Source: Thermoleptolyngbya sichuanensis A183 | GTDB lineage: Bacteria; Cyanobacteriota; Cyanobacteriia; Elainellales; Elainellaceae | DNA: 64,000 bases | Direction of reading: 5' to 3' | NCBI RefSeq assembly: GCF_013177315.1 | Contig: NZ_CP053661.1 | Location: forward strand, 1,798,001 to 1,862,000 | Shown: positions 17,801-26,141 of the stretch, piece by piece | How the letters are laid out: each line of letters opens with the position of its first letter | Numbering within the stretch: the first letter of the stretch is position 1 | Translations under genes and position numbers: made by a program | Notes under the pieces: model-generated | Databases searched by the model: none | What the model saw: the letters and a program-made list of their open reading frames with translations, nothing else | Told to the model about the DNA's origin: nothing

Positions 17801-20116
17801 CCGGGTCAAGGCGTAAAGCGAGAACAGGCGCTCTTCCGACAGGAGCGTGTAGGGACGAACCACCTGAACGAGTTCCTGGAACTCTGCATAGGAGGCTTTG
17901 CCAAGCGTGGTGTGGGCCGTATTGGCCCAGGCAAAGTGCTGGACGCTGGCTTGAAGCTGGGCGCGTTGGCCGTAGAGGTTGCTGAGGATGGCATGGGCGG
18001 AGGCCGCGCCCGCACCCGGCTCGATGGCGCGATGGCAACAGTCCAGCACAGTGTCCCAGTTTCCCGCAACGTAGGCGGCCTGTCCTTCGCGCAGAGCCGT
18101 GGCGATCGCCCGCGCAGTTTCCTGGGAGATTGGCTCTGCCAGAGGCGGCAGCGCTTCTACCTGCTCTGCCATTTGGATTAGCGCATGAAGTGCCGTATGA
18201 GCAGTGGGTGCAGTTTCCTGCCAGCCGCTAACGGTGTAGTGCTTCAGGTGGGCAGGCAGCGTCCAGGACACCGTCGGGTCTGGGGTATGGTGGATGGGTT
18301 TGATATTCCCGCGCCACGCCACACCCATAATTTGCATGGTTTGATAAACGAGCGTATTCCAACCCCGATCGCGCAGATAGTCTAGCCCCTGGGCCACATC
18401 GGGCGAAGACAGGTCGTGGAAAATGATGAGGGCATCCTCTGTGGCCAGCAACTCACAGGCGATCGCATCCTCCAGGGGCCCGGGCGCTTCGTGGTTGCCG
18501 TCGATAAAAATAAGAGACCATCGACGCTGCTCCTGCGCTGCTAGAGCCTGCACTGCACCGGGGCTAAAGCCAGGATAGAGCGCAACGCGATCGCGCACCC
18601 CGGCCGCCATCAGCGACTGACTCACGCTGTCAAAAAACTCAGGCCGCTCCAGCAGCGGGTCAACCACGTCTAGCTCAACGCCCGCCAGCGCCAAGTGGCA
18701 GGCCGACCAGCCCATCCAGCAGCCAATCTCCAGGGCCCGCTGTCCTCGAAACTGGAGCGCCGTGTTGTATAGGATATGCGCCTCGTCGCGACTCAGGAAG
18801 CCGACCACCGGATGCCGCCGATCCACGTACCAGTTGTGGGGAACCTCGCGACGCAAGTAGGGCCAGCCGCAGTCCTCACAGTTGCCCACAATCTTGTTGG
18901 GGAAGGCGTGGTCTGGACGAACCAGCGCCAGCCCCGGTGAAACATAGTCCCCCGCTGGAAGCATTAGGTCTGCAAGCAAACTAATCGTTTCGTCCAGCAT
19001 TCGGTGCTGCTGAAACAGATTGATAGCCCGCTGACGGCAGCCCTCGCCAGCCGCACGACGCTGCTCCGGGTGCAGGGCCCAGGTTTGGATAATGTCTACC
19101 AAGTCTGCAATCGTTTGCACGGGATTTTGATTGGGGTCGCTGAGCAGTTTGCCCGTTTCCCCCAGTTCTTCTGGAATGCCGCTCACCGCCGACGCAGCGA
19201 CGGGCAGGCCTTTGGCCATGGCTTCCATGATGGCCAGGGGCATCCCTTCGCGCCAGGAGGGCAGGAGAAACATATCTGCCGCGTCATACCAATCCTGGAT
19301 ATCCCACCGCCGACCCAGCAGGTGAACGCGATCGCTCGCGCCCATTTCGGCAATTTCTTTTTCGTACTGTGCAGTCAGTGCCGGATCGCCGCTGCCTGCC
19401 CAGGCAAACTGCAACGACGACCAGACGGGCAGATGACGCAACTGGGCGATCGCCCCTAGCTGAAGCTGGAAGCCTTTTCGAGCGACGATTTGAGCCACAG
19501 AAAAGCACAATATTTGGTCGTCTTTGATGCCCAGTTCTGCCCGTAGCCGCTGCCGGGTTTCTGCATTTCTCGGCTCAAAAAACTCAGCCGGCCGCCCATA
19601 GAGGATGACGCGCCCCTTGTTTTCTGGCAGACGGAAATGCTGTCGGAGAAGCTGGAGGTTTTCCTGAGAGACGAGAATCACTTCTCTGGCGTGGTGATAC
19701 TGCTCTGACAGGGCATCGAGGCGATCGCCAAACCGCTCTGCCAGATCAGGCGCAACGTATCCAATCACAATGGCGTAAGGGATACCCTGCTGAATCGCCA
19801 CTTGCTTGGCTGCGAAGTTCGAGAGCGGATGTGAATCGCTGAACAGAATAAAGTCCGGACGCACCCGATGGAAAATGCGATCTGGGCTTGCCGTATCGTC
19901 GAGCGTGCGCTGCACCTCCGAGATCGTGTTGTAGTCTAACCATTCATGGACGACCCCTGCCCTTGCTTGTGCTTGCGTTTGCACCGTGTCCACTTGAGTT
20001 TGCACCAGCGTTACCCGATAGTCTTGGGCACGCAGCCCCAAAACAACTTCATGGTTGTACTGGGCAACGCCGCCGCTGCCAAAGTCATCTGTGTAGAGCA
20101 AGAGATGTTGAGACAT
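14852..20116 (-). CDS. Giant chimera: GT4 glycosyltransferase, two methyltransferases and an OGT-like module
   Basis: This is a 1754-residue cytosolic protein with several enzymatic modules. About 1-370 is a GT-B retaining glycosyltransferase (GSGGVAQYNHEV near the start; SWREGMPLAIMEAMAKGLPVAA near the UDP-sugar site). About 430-600 is a class I SAM methyltransferase (ALEIGCWMGWSACHLA, then FIDGNH). About 755-975 is a TylF/macrocin-type O-methyltransferase (NIVECGTFKGGAAALI, ALLHADGDWYEST). About 1240-1600 resembles the catalytic C-terminus of O-GlcNAc transferase/SPINDLY (RLGILSPGFI, DILWIATNTA). Acidic and helical linkers join them. The start is ATG at 20116, where similarity to GT4 begins; a TTG 36 bp upstream is also open. 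It is the first gene of the operon with the GT61 gene. Confidence 0.88.
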   Translation of the reverse strand: MSQHLLLYTDDFGSGGVAQYNHEVVLGLRAQDYRVTLVQTQVDTVQTQAQARAGVVHEWLDYNTISEVQRTLDDTASPDRIFHRVRPDFILFSDSHPLSNFAAKQVAIQQGIPYAIVIGYVAPDLAERFGDRLDALSEQYHHAREVILVSQENLQLLRQHFRLPENKGRVILYGRPAEFFEPRNAETRQRLRAELGIKDDQILCFSVAQIVARKGFQLQLGAIAQLRHLPVWSSLQFAWAGSGDPALTAQYEKEIAEMGASDRVHLLGRRWDIQDWYDAADMFLLPSWREGMPLAIMEAMAKGLPVAASAVSGIPEELGETGKLLSDPNQNPVQTIADLVDIIQTWALHPEQRRAAGEGCRQRAINLFQQHRMLDETISLLADLMLPAGDYVSPGLALVRPDHAFPNKIVGNCEDCGWPYLRREVPHNWYVDRRHPVVGFLSRDEAHILYNTALQFRGQRALEIGCWMGWSACHLALAGVELDVVDPLLERPEFFDSVSQSLMAAGVRDRVALYPGFSPGAVQALAAQEQRRWSLIFIDGNHEAPGPLEDAIACELLATEDALIIFHDLSSPDVAQGLDYLRDRGWNTLVYQTMQIMGVAWRGNIKPIHHTPDPTVSWTLPAHLKHYTVSGWQETAPTAHTALHALIQMAEQVEALPPLAEPISQETARAIATALREGQAAYVAGNWDTVLDCCHRAIEPGAGAASAHAILSNLYGQRAQLQASVQHFAWANTAHTTLGKASYAEFQELVQVVRPYTLLSEERLFSLYALTRQICLEDFPGNIVECGTFKGGAAALIAAVVKRYSQRSRKLYACDTFEGMPDPVEVDKHNGVPANDTDWGAGTLKAPIEENLAVVCQALDVQDIVVPVKGLFQDTLPEYRAEMGDIALLHADGDWYESTLAIFNLLYHQVIPGGAVQIDDYGFWEGCRQAIHEFERQQRSSFALRRIDSTGVWFRKSDAIAPAQDYGQLLCQLGTLAYQLGDRPLATAATAAALRLVPNLLTAELIQQQLQQSQGSALQQVQSAIARYQSAGSAADRLSALERLRQHRHQLIEQLLNIAPENLETAFAGELGQAHRLILDSGIRLEPLTETDEAIALQLIATLSEGWARQTSALLAAMLYCYPHHLPDGFDPTLVPSSLLADIVRYLCAPPTMFMELGEADEYAKYLERWVDRLYEQVQNDPTDFLWQKVAQVTLQTLDLTPLYLTRRSLKSLCQKRSALIAQALTAEGAALDYDFPVAPEPRQKLRLGILSPGFIPQTKTAATLPVFRDLNRDQFEVILFSLTSYEHPAAQYCLQYADRAVQLPGRLAEQVDTLRQAELDILWIATNTAAVTDAVTLLASHRLARVQVCGMNSPISSGIAQIDYWLTSRLAGSADQAQRHFTEHLLPLQAAGQCFDLAVEGSDPPTESVDRAMLGIADNEVVFVSGASFYKISPELEAAWAEILASVPGSRLLIYPFNPNYSNQYPLAAFQRRLSKQLTARNVEGDRLLILGPTPSRANLQARVQLADVYLDSFPMSGLSSLLDPLMVSVPTLVMEQDTPVSLGRGAAFLRELALPELIATTVEEYVTRAIALGTDAQLRKNLGDRLRAAMQHPPSFLDSKRYGQQLSQVFWDLYHTHQHRQLVESLHLRDRNLIALPDWQQPEDVLFAELADLLRTVITAPGGEETTLLVDMGDLDAQEADFALSSVTLHLMEEEELELGEDAPEITLLPPLPADQWTLLRPRLTARIDLPHNNTAAIARAALDTLPTQSVG

Positions 20117-20232
20117 ACCTTTAGAGTTTTGGAAAGGGGCAAATTGGGGCAAGGCAAGTTGGGATAGAGGATGGGTCTGAATATCGCTGAAATATCTCTG
20201 GAATATCTCTGGATATTTCTAACTATCCGCGT

Positions 20233-20601
20233 CTATGGCTGGCGTTGCTTCTGACGGGCTTCTTCCAGAGATTGCTGATAGTCCGCTCGCTCAGGATAGA
20301 GCGACACCAGTTTTTCCAGAGGGGCGATCGCCCCAGCATAATCTTTAAGCTGCATCCGGGCATTGGCTAACCCCTCCAGAGCCGTTTGGTTCTCCGGCTC
20401 TCGCTGCAACACTAGCGCAAAGCCTTTTTCTTCTTCGCGTAAAAGATCCTGTTCAGAGGGCTGCTCGATGGAGGCGACGGGCTGCCCGGTTTGCTGATTC
20501 TGCCCGGCATAGAGCGGCACCAGCCCCATCACCATCGACCCTGCAAAACAAAGCCCCGAAACTAAGATAAAGGTGCGTTGCAACCGTGGTTTCGCCAACA
20601 T
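20233..20601 (-). CDS. Small membrane-anchored TPR protein
   Basis: The 122 residues begin with an N-terminal hydrophobic helix (about 10-30, RTFILVSGLCFAGSMVMGLV) that is probably a signal anchor. A short acidic linker follows, then one and a half TPR units (EKGFALVLQREPENQTALEGLA; YAGAIAPLEKLVSLYPE). Proteins of this plan are common in cyanobacteria and are thought to scaffold thylakoid or plasma-membrane complexes; no specific partner can be given. It is divergent from the next gene. Confidence 0.85.
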   Translation of the reverse strand: MLAKPRLQRTFILVSGLCFAGSMVMGLVPLYAGQNQQTGQPVASIEQPSEQDLLREEEKGFALVLQREPENQTALEGLANARMQLKDYAGAIAPLEKLVSLYPERADYQQSLEEARQKQRQP

Positions 20602-20749
20602 AGCGGTCTGGATTCTTCAATATTATGAAGATTGAATGTGGATAACTTTAGCGTTCCCAGGTTTACAGGCGGAAAGATCAGGGAATGGTGAGAGTGTCCG
20701 GGTGTTGAGGGGTGAGAAGGGTGGGACTGAAGTCATTGGGAGGATTGCG

Positions 20750-21598
20750 ATGGGAGAGGATGGGATGGTCTTTGCAGATCAAACATTAGAGAACGGCGAC
20801 CGGGAGACGGCGGCGCGGGAATGGGGGAAGCTGGGGCTGGCGGTGCTGGGGGTGGCGGGATGTTTGGGGGCGATCGCCCTGCTTCAGGTTCCCCAGCTTC
20901 GGCAAATCCAAACACGCAGCCAGACGGCCAGCCTGCAAGAAATTCAGCGCGATCTGGAGTCAGAGCGGGTGCGGCTCAATGTCCTGGAGCAAGCACCTTC
21001 TTTAGGGTTTGACAATCTGATTGCAAGCTGGACGTTTCTGAACTTTTTGCAGTATTTCGGCGACGAACCCGTGCGATCGCGCACCGACTACACCCTTAGC
21101 CCAGAGTATTTCGACGTGATCCTCCGCCGCGATCCGCGGTTTTTGAGCGCTTACACGTTTCTGTCTACCAGCACTGCCATGTATGCGGGCGATCCCCAGC
21201 GGGCGATCGCCCTCACCAACGAAGGACTGAAACATCTGTCGCCAACGCTGCCGCCCGATTCCCACTACATCTGGCGCACCAAGGCCATCGACGAACTGCT
21301 GTTTTTGGGCGATGCGGCGGCGGCTCGCCAGTCGTTTGAAACGGCTGCGGATTGGGCAGAAGCGTCTGGCCAGCCAGAGGGGCAGTCGGTCGCCAGCCTC
21401 TCGCGCCAGACGGCGACGTTTCTAGCCAACAACCCCGACAGCAGCTACGCCCAGTTTGCGGCCTGGATGATGGTGCTGACAAACGCCCCCGACCGCCGCA
21501 CCCGCAGCACTGCCGCCGACCGCATCAAAGCCTTGGGAGGCGATGTGGTTCCCCAGCCCGACGGCACGTTTCAAATCAAGCCGCCCCCCAGTGATTAA
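20750..21598 (+). CDS. Conserved-looking cyanobacterial membrane-anchored protein with TPR-like helices
   Basis: The 282 residues carry one hydrophobic segment (about 26-48, GLAVLGVAGCLGAIALLQV), then an extramembrane helical domain resembling degenerate TPRs (FLSAYTFLSTSTAMYAGDPQRAIALTNEGL). The C-terminus is Pro-rich (QIKPPPSD). The start is ATG at 20750, preceded by GGGAGG at 6 nt; the frame is open further upstream but without a ribosome site. The stop codon lies inside the tandem repeat that follows. I know no function; similar proteins are found widely in cyanobacteria. Confidence 0.8.
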   Translation: MGEDGMVFADQTLENGDRETAAREWGKLGLAVLGVAGCLGAIALLQVPQLRQIQTRSQTASLQEIQRDLESERVRLNVLEQAPSLGFDNLIASWTFLNFLQYFGDEPVRSRTDYTLSPEYFDVILRRDPRFLSAYTFLSTSTAMYAGDPQRAIALTNEGLKHLSPTLPPDSHYIWRTKAIDELLFLGDAAAARQSFETAADWAEASGQPEGQSVASLSRQTATFLANNPDSSYAQFAAWMMVLTNAPDRRTRSTAADRIKALGGDVVPQPDGTFQIKPPPSD

Positions 21599-21670
21599 CC
21601 CCTGATTAACCCCTGATTAACCCCTAAGCAACCCCTGATTAATCCCTAAGCAACCCCTGATTAACCCCTT
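21592..21670. repeat. Tandem array of ~11-bp units CCCCTGATTAA and a variant
   Basis: Units of TGATTAACCCC occur at least five times, mixed with the variant CTAAGCAACCCC. The first unit contains the TAA stop of the preceding gene. The array continues in decayed form to about 21700 (GAGCAACCC). It lies in the 389 bp between the TPR-like gene and ftsH, which otherwise holds a hairpin of GAGTG...GGGCGA/TCGCCC...CACTC around 21755-21790 and the ftsH promoter. Confidence 0.9.
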
Positions 21671-21987
21671 GCCAAGCCGTGAGCAACCCGCGATCAGGCA
21701 ACGGCATTGAGCAACGGTCTATAATCCGAGGAATAGGATGGGTCGAAATGAAAAGGGAGTGACGACGGGCGATCTCGCCCTTCACTCGTCCTTCAATTGA
21801 GTCAATCTGCTGAGGCAACCGGGTGAGTCGATCTGTCGAGGCTCAGGACGGGTTGAGCCAAGCGCTGAACCGGGGAAGCGGCCCGCTTCACGCTCATTTA
21901 TGAAATTGAGTTAATATTAGTTAATAAAGACGTTCCGTTGCGCGGCCCGCAAGCCCGCCACACAACACATTCGGAGGAATAGCCTCA

Positions 21988-23826
21988 GTGAACAAGCGGT
22001 GGAGAAATGCAGGACTGTATGCCCTTCTTGTCGTCGTCGTCATTTTCCTGGCTACGGCGCTGCTGGACAGACAGCCCCAAGATATTGAAACCTGGCGCTA
22101 CAGCCAGTTTATTCAGGAAGTGCAGCAGCAGAACGTGAAGCGCGTCGAAATCAGCGCCGATCGCTCTCGCGCCCGCGTCACCCAGGAAGACGGCGAAAAG
22201 GCGATCGTCAACCTGCCAAACGACCCGGCGCTGCTGGATATCCTGACCGAGAACAAGGTGGATATCCTGGTCACGCCGCCCTCGGATGATGGCGTTGTGG
22301 CTCGTGTCCTCAGCACACTGCTGATTCCCTTCTTGCTGCTGGCGGTGCTGTTTTTCGTGCTGCGCCGCGCCCAAAACGGCCCCGGCAGTCAGGCCATGAA
22401 CTTTGGCAAGTCCCGCGCCCGCGTCCAGATGGAGCCGCAGACTCAAGTGACCTTTGGCGACGTGGCGGGCATTGAGCAGGCCAAGCTGGAACTCGCAGAG
22501 GTGGTGGACTTCCTGAAAAATGCTGACCGCTTTACGGCGGTGGGGGCCAAGATCCCTAAGGGCGTGCTGCTGGTAGGCCCGCCAGGAACCGGCAAAACGC
22601 TGCTGGCTCGTGCCGTTGCGGGTGAAGCAGGGGTACCTTTCTTCTCTATCTCTGGTTCCGAGTTTGTGGAAATGTTCGTGGGTGTGGGTGCGTCTCGCGT
22701 CCGCGACCTGTTTGAGCAGGCCAAGTCCAATGCCCCCTGCATCGTGTTCATCGATGAGATTGATGCTGTTGGCCGTCAGCGCGGTGCTGGACTCGGCGGC
22801 GGCAACGACGAGCGCGAGCAGACGCTGAACCAGTTGCTCACGGAGATGGATGGCTTTGAGGGCAATACGGGCATCATCATCATCGCAGCCACGAACCGTC
22901 CCGACGTTCTGGATGCGGCGCTGCTGCGTCCCGGCCGCTTTGACCGTCAGGTGGTGGTGGATCGTCCCGACTACGCGGGTCGCTTGGAAATCCTCAATGT
23001 CCACGCTCGCGGCAAAACCCTGTCGAAGGATGTGGATCTGGAGAAAATTGCTCGTCGGACTCCTGGCTTTACGGGGGCGGATCTGGCAAACCTGCTGAAC
23101 GAAGCTGCGATTCTCGCGGCTCGTCGCAACCTGACAGAAGTGTCGATGGACGAGGTGAACGATGCCATCGACCGCGTGCTGGCTGGCCCCGAAAAGAAAG
23201 ACCGCGTGATGAGCGAAAAGCGCAAGTCGCTGGTGGCCTATCACGAAGCCGGACATGCCCTAGTGGGTGCGCTGATGCCCGACTATGACCCGGTGCAGAA
23301 AATCAGTATCATTCCTCGCGGCCGCGCAGGGGGTCTGACCTGGTTCACGCCCAGCGAAGAGCGGATGGATTCGGGCTTATATTCTCGCTCCTATCTGCAA
23401 AACCAGATGGCCGTTGCCCTGGGGGGGCGCGTCGCCGAGGAAATCATCTTTGGTGAAGAGGAAGTGACTACGGGCGCTTCCAATGACCTGCAACAGGTGG
23501 CGCGGGTGGCGCGTCAGATGGTGACTCGCTTTGGCATGAGCGATCGCCTCGGGCCAGTGGCGCTGGGTCGTTCCCAAGGCGGCATGTTCCTGGGACGCGA
23601 CATCATGGCCGAGCGCGACTTTTCGGAGGAGACAGCCGCTGCGGTAGATGACGAAGTTCGCAACCTGGTGGATCAGGCCTATCGCCGCGCCAAAACCGTG
23701 CTGATGGAAAACCGCGCAGTCCTTGATCAGCTTGCCCAAATGCTGATTGAGCGCGAAACGGTAGACTCTGAAGAGTTTCAGGAGCTACTGGCTAACAGCG
23801 ATGTGAAGATGGCGGCGATCGCCTAG
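21988..23826 (+). CDS. ftsH: ATP-dependent zinc metalloprotease FtsH
   Basis: FtsH is a membrane-anchored hexameric AAA protease; in cyanobacteria members of this family degrade damaged photosystem II D1 and regulatory proteins. Two transmembrane helices (about 9-27 and 107-126) flank a periplasmic/lumenal domain. Walker A GPPGTGKT is at 197-204, Walker [10 protein letters not shown] at 251-259, the second region of homology is around [15 protein letters not shown], and the zinc site HEAGH is at 419-423. Length is 612. The start is GTG at 21988 with GGAGG upstream. Which of the usual four cyanobacterial paralogues this is cannot be settled without alignment. Confidence 0.96.
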   Translation: MNKRWRNAGLYALLVVVVIFLATALLDRQPQDIETWRYSQFIQEVQQQNVKRVEISADRSRARVTQEDGEKAIVNLPNDPALLDILTENKVDILVTPPSDDGVVARVLSTLLIPFLLLAVLFFVLRRAQNGPGSQAMNFGKSRARVQMEPQTQVTFGDVAGIEQAKLELAEVVDFLKNADRFTAVGAKIPKGVLLVGPPGTGKTLLARAVAGEAGVPFFSISGSEFVEMFVGVGASRVRDLFEQAKSNAPCIVFIDEIDAVGRQRGAGLGGGNDEREQTLNQLLTEMDGFEGNTGIIIIAATNRPDVLDAALLRPGRFDRQVVVDRPDYAGRLEILNVHARGKTLSKDVDLEKIARRTPGFTGADLANLLNEAAILAARRNLTEVSMDEVNDAIDRVLAGPEKKDRVMSEKRKSLVAYHEAGHALVGALMPDYDPVQKISIIPRGRAGGLTWFTPSEERMDSGLYSRSYLQNQMAVALGGRVAEEIIFGEEEVTTGASNDLQQVARVARQMVTRFGMSDRLGPVALGRSQGGMFLGRDIMAERDFSEETAAAVDDEVRNLVDQAYRRAKTVLMENRAVLDQLAQMLIERETVDSEEFQELLANSDVKMAAIA

Positions 23827-23856
23827 TTTCGCCTAACCCACCGTTCAAACCCAAAG

Positions 23857-23887
23857 AAGGCGCATTCCTGCTGGGGGTGCGCCTTTT
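23857..23887 (+). terminator. Rho-independent terminator of ftsH
   Basis: An 8-bp stem AAGGCGCA/TGCGCCTT (23857-23864/23878-23885) with a 13-nt loop and a run of four Ts lies about 30 bp after the ftsH stop. Confidence 0.75.
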
Positions 23888-23946
23888 GTCGTGGCTCATG
23901 AATTAGGAGTCATTTTGCCAAGCAAAATCCTGACCCTGAAACCGCC

Positions 23947-25260
23947 CTATTCCTGGATTCCTAGCTCCGCCACCACAATTTCAGCCAGCTTTTCGGCGGC
24001 TCCGGGCTTTCCCCGCACTCGGCGTAGGCGATCGCGCACAGCATCTCGCGTTTCGGGATGCTCCAGCCAGTCTAGCGCCAAGGTCGAAATATCCTCCGGC
24101 TTCAGGTTGCCTACCAGTTCCGGCACGATCGCCTCCCCTGCCCAAATGTTGGGCCAGGCCAGCAGGCGAGACTTGCGGAGAAACCACCCATTGATCAGTT
24201 TGGCGATCGCCCCGCCCACCCCCGGCAAGTTGGCCAAAAGCCCCGGAATGCCATCCCAGGCTCGCATTGCGTCAAGCTGCTGCGTTGGCAAAAACACAAT
24301 CATGGGCACCGCCAGCGCTCCCAGTTCCGCCGTATTTGCCCCCACCGTCGTCAGGCAAAGCTGGCATCGTTGCAGCAGGTCATAGGCCGGAAACGGGGTC
24401 CACAGACTGATTTGCAGACCGCTCTCGGTTTTCAGACTGGGGCAATGGGCCGGAAAGGGGCCGCTGGGGTCGGCCGCAGGCAGCAGGCGGGCCGAAACTG
24501 CGCCAAAGTAGTGGGCGATCGCATTTTGCGCTGGATCAGCAAATCGGGCCAGCGTGTCCAAGTCCAGCGTCGGCGCAACCGGAATGACAAACTGCACATC
24601 GGGGCGGGCGGCATGGATCTGCTGGGCGATCGCTAGACCCAGCGGCACCCCCTGAGCCAGCTTGGCAGGCTTGGAACCGGGCAGCAGCCCCACCAGCGGC
24701 CTATCCGCACCTGGCAACGCTGGAACGTCGGGTAAAAGCGCTGAAGCAGCGGAATCCCCGCTCAGGTTCATTCCCGAATCTACATCCGCCATCAGGTCGC
24801 CGATAACGGTGAACTTGTGGACATATTGCGCGGGGGCGCGGCTGACCAAATCTGCATTCATCACGGCAAAGCGGTCAATCCAGCCGTGCCAACGGGTTTC
24901 CCACTCGCCATACAGCACCGTGCGATAGCCCAGCCGCTTGCCGATGATCACCGGATAAAACTGGTCGCCGCCGAGAAACAGGACCACGCCGCGATCGCCC
25001 CAGTCCCAGCCTTCTGCTGTCCTGCCCCACAGCAAGAACGGGAAGAAATGGGCCGCCGCCTGAATGCGGTCGAGTTCGGGATAGCGCTGGGCGATCGCCA
25101 CCTCCCGCCCGGTTGCATTCGGACAGGGCGACAGCACGAGCGAAATCCGCACCCGTGAACGATCTTGCCCCAGCTTTGCCCGCAGCGCCCGCAGCACCGG
25201 CCGAACCCAGGTCGCCAGTTCACCAGGGCCGTTGGAGAGGATAAGGAGGTCTAGAGGCAT
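23947..25260 (-). CDS. LpxB-like (lipid-A-disaccharide synthase-related) glycosyltransferase
   Basis: The 437 residues have a GT-B-like layout. The N-terminal half starts MPLDLLILSNGPGELATWV, which resembles the GEXSGD-type entry of LpxB but is divergent. The C-terminal half contains the LpxB-like stretch CLTTVGANTAELGALAVPMIVF near 350. Cyanobacteria carry such an LpxB-related protein in addition to, or instead of, true LpxB, and its substrate is not established. The start is ATG at 25260, where similarity begins; the frame is open for 67 more codons upstream without support. It converges on ftsH. Confidence 0.78.
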   Translation of the reverse strand: MPLDLLILSNGPGELATWVRPVLRALRAKLGQDRSRVRISLVLSPCPNATGREVAIAQRYPELDRIQAAAHFFPFLLWGRTAEGWDWGDRGVVLFLGGDQFYPVIIGKRLGYRTVLYGEWETRWHGWIDRFAVMNADLVSRAPAQYVHKFTVIGDLMADVDSGMNLSGDSAASALLPDVPALPGADRPLVGLLPGSKPAKLAQGVPLGLAIAQQIHAARPDVQFVIPVAPTLDLDTLARFADPAQNAIAHYFGAVSARLLPAADPSGPFPAHCPSLKTESGLQISLWTPFPAYDLLQRCQLCLTTVGANTAELGALAVPMIVFLPTQQLDAMRAWDGIPGLLANLPGVGGAIAKLINGWFLRKSRLLAWPNIWAGEAIVPELVGNLKPEDISTLALDWLEHPETRDAVRDRLRRVRGKPGAAEKLAEIVVAELGIQE

Positions 25261-25662
25261 AGGCGGGTTAAAGATGAGACTCCTGGGGGTACATAGCACG
25301 AAGGGATGTGCAACTTTGCCGATCCTCTCATCCTTTTCTGGTAGGCCGAAGGCTTTAAGCCCTCTCCTAGAGCAGAAAAGGAACTTCAAGCCTCTCTTGC
25401 TCCCTTTCTCCCGACCTGGGAGAAGGGGGTGGGGGATGAGGGCAGATTGAACGTTGCACATCTCGTAGCCCTTGCCTGAGCTATCCGGCAGGAAGCAGGC
25501 TCAACTAGAGGCAGGCTCCTCTGGTCATCCCATCATCGCATCATCCCCCTGCGCCGAATTTCCACAAAACCTGCGCCGAAATCGTCACCTCGCCGCCCAA
25601 ATCCGGGCACTCTCAAAGCAGGGCAAGTTATAATTTTTGCGGATATACTGCAAACTTTCTTT
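25261..25662. other. Intergenic region with one repeat-like hairpin
   Basis: The 402 bp carry the divergent promoters for the LpxB-like gene and the small protein at 25663. The only structure is a hairpin at 25402-25428: CCCTTTCTCCC, loop GACCT, GGGAGAAGGGG, one bulged T. It is followed by a G-rich stretch. This pattern resembles a dispersed cyanobacterial repeat, though it occurs once in this window. Confidence 0.5.
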
Positions 25663-25980
25663 ATGAGCAGCCCTTTGGTTCACGCATTTTTCGTTGGTCG
25701 GGCACTGGCCGAAGCACTGACCGAGCAAGCCAGCAACCTGGCATCTACGCTGGTCAGCGAGGCTGGCAAATTTGATGCCGAACAGCGCGATCGCCTCCGC
25801 CAGTTTACCGAAACGGTACTGGAAAAGGCGAATCGAGAAGCCGCCCAGGCCAGTCAGGGACGCTCCTATGCGGCGGATGGAGCCGGGGAAGACCTGCAAG
25901 CGCTAATCGACGATCTGCGGGCCGAAATTGCCCAACTCCGCACCGAGCTTCAGCGCTACCGCAGCCGCTCTGGTATCTAG
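25663..25980 (+). CDS. Small helical cyanobacterial protein of unknown function
   Basis: The 105-residue protein begins MSSPLVHAFFVGRALAEAL. A helix rich in Ala and Glu follows, and a C-terminal short coiled coil (DDLRAEIAQLRTELQRYRS) closes it. I recall similar proteins across cyanobacteria and plastids (DUF6825-like), possibly thylakoid-associated, but the function is not known to me. It precedes the ABC1 kinase gene on the same strand with a 161 bp gap. Confidence 0.75.
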   Translation: MSSPLVHAFFVGRALAEALTEQASNLASTLVSEAGKFDAEQRDRLRQFTETVLEKANREAAQASQGRSYAADGAGEDLQALIDDLRAEIAQLRTELQRYRSRSGI

Positions 25981-26141
25981 CCTGGTGGTTCCTCTGGGGA
26001 TATCTGGTGCTTTTATCTCCAATGATTTTACCCCCGGTGCCTTTATAGAAGACATGCTCTGGTTTTTCTAATCCCGATTTTCGGTTTTTCAAGGTTGCGC
26101 TCCTGCCCGGTATTCTGTTGTTTTTTTGAGAAGCCTGTCGC

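Noticed and set aside
20117-20152. TTG start giving 12 extra residues on the giant chimera
   Set aside because: The extra residues are not part of the GT4 fold, and ATG at 20116 fits the domain start.
21985-23256. 423-codon open frame on the minus strand
   Set aside because: It lies wholly antisense to ftsH, in a region whose plus-strand motifs are beyond doubt. Its His/Arg/Gln-rich translation looks like a codon-bias shadow.
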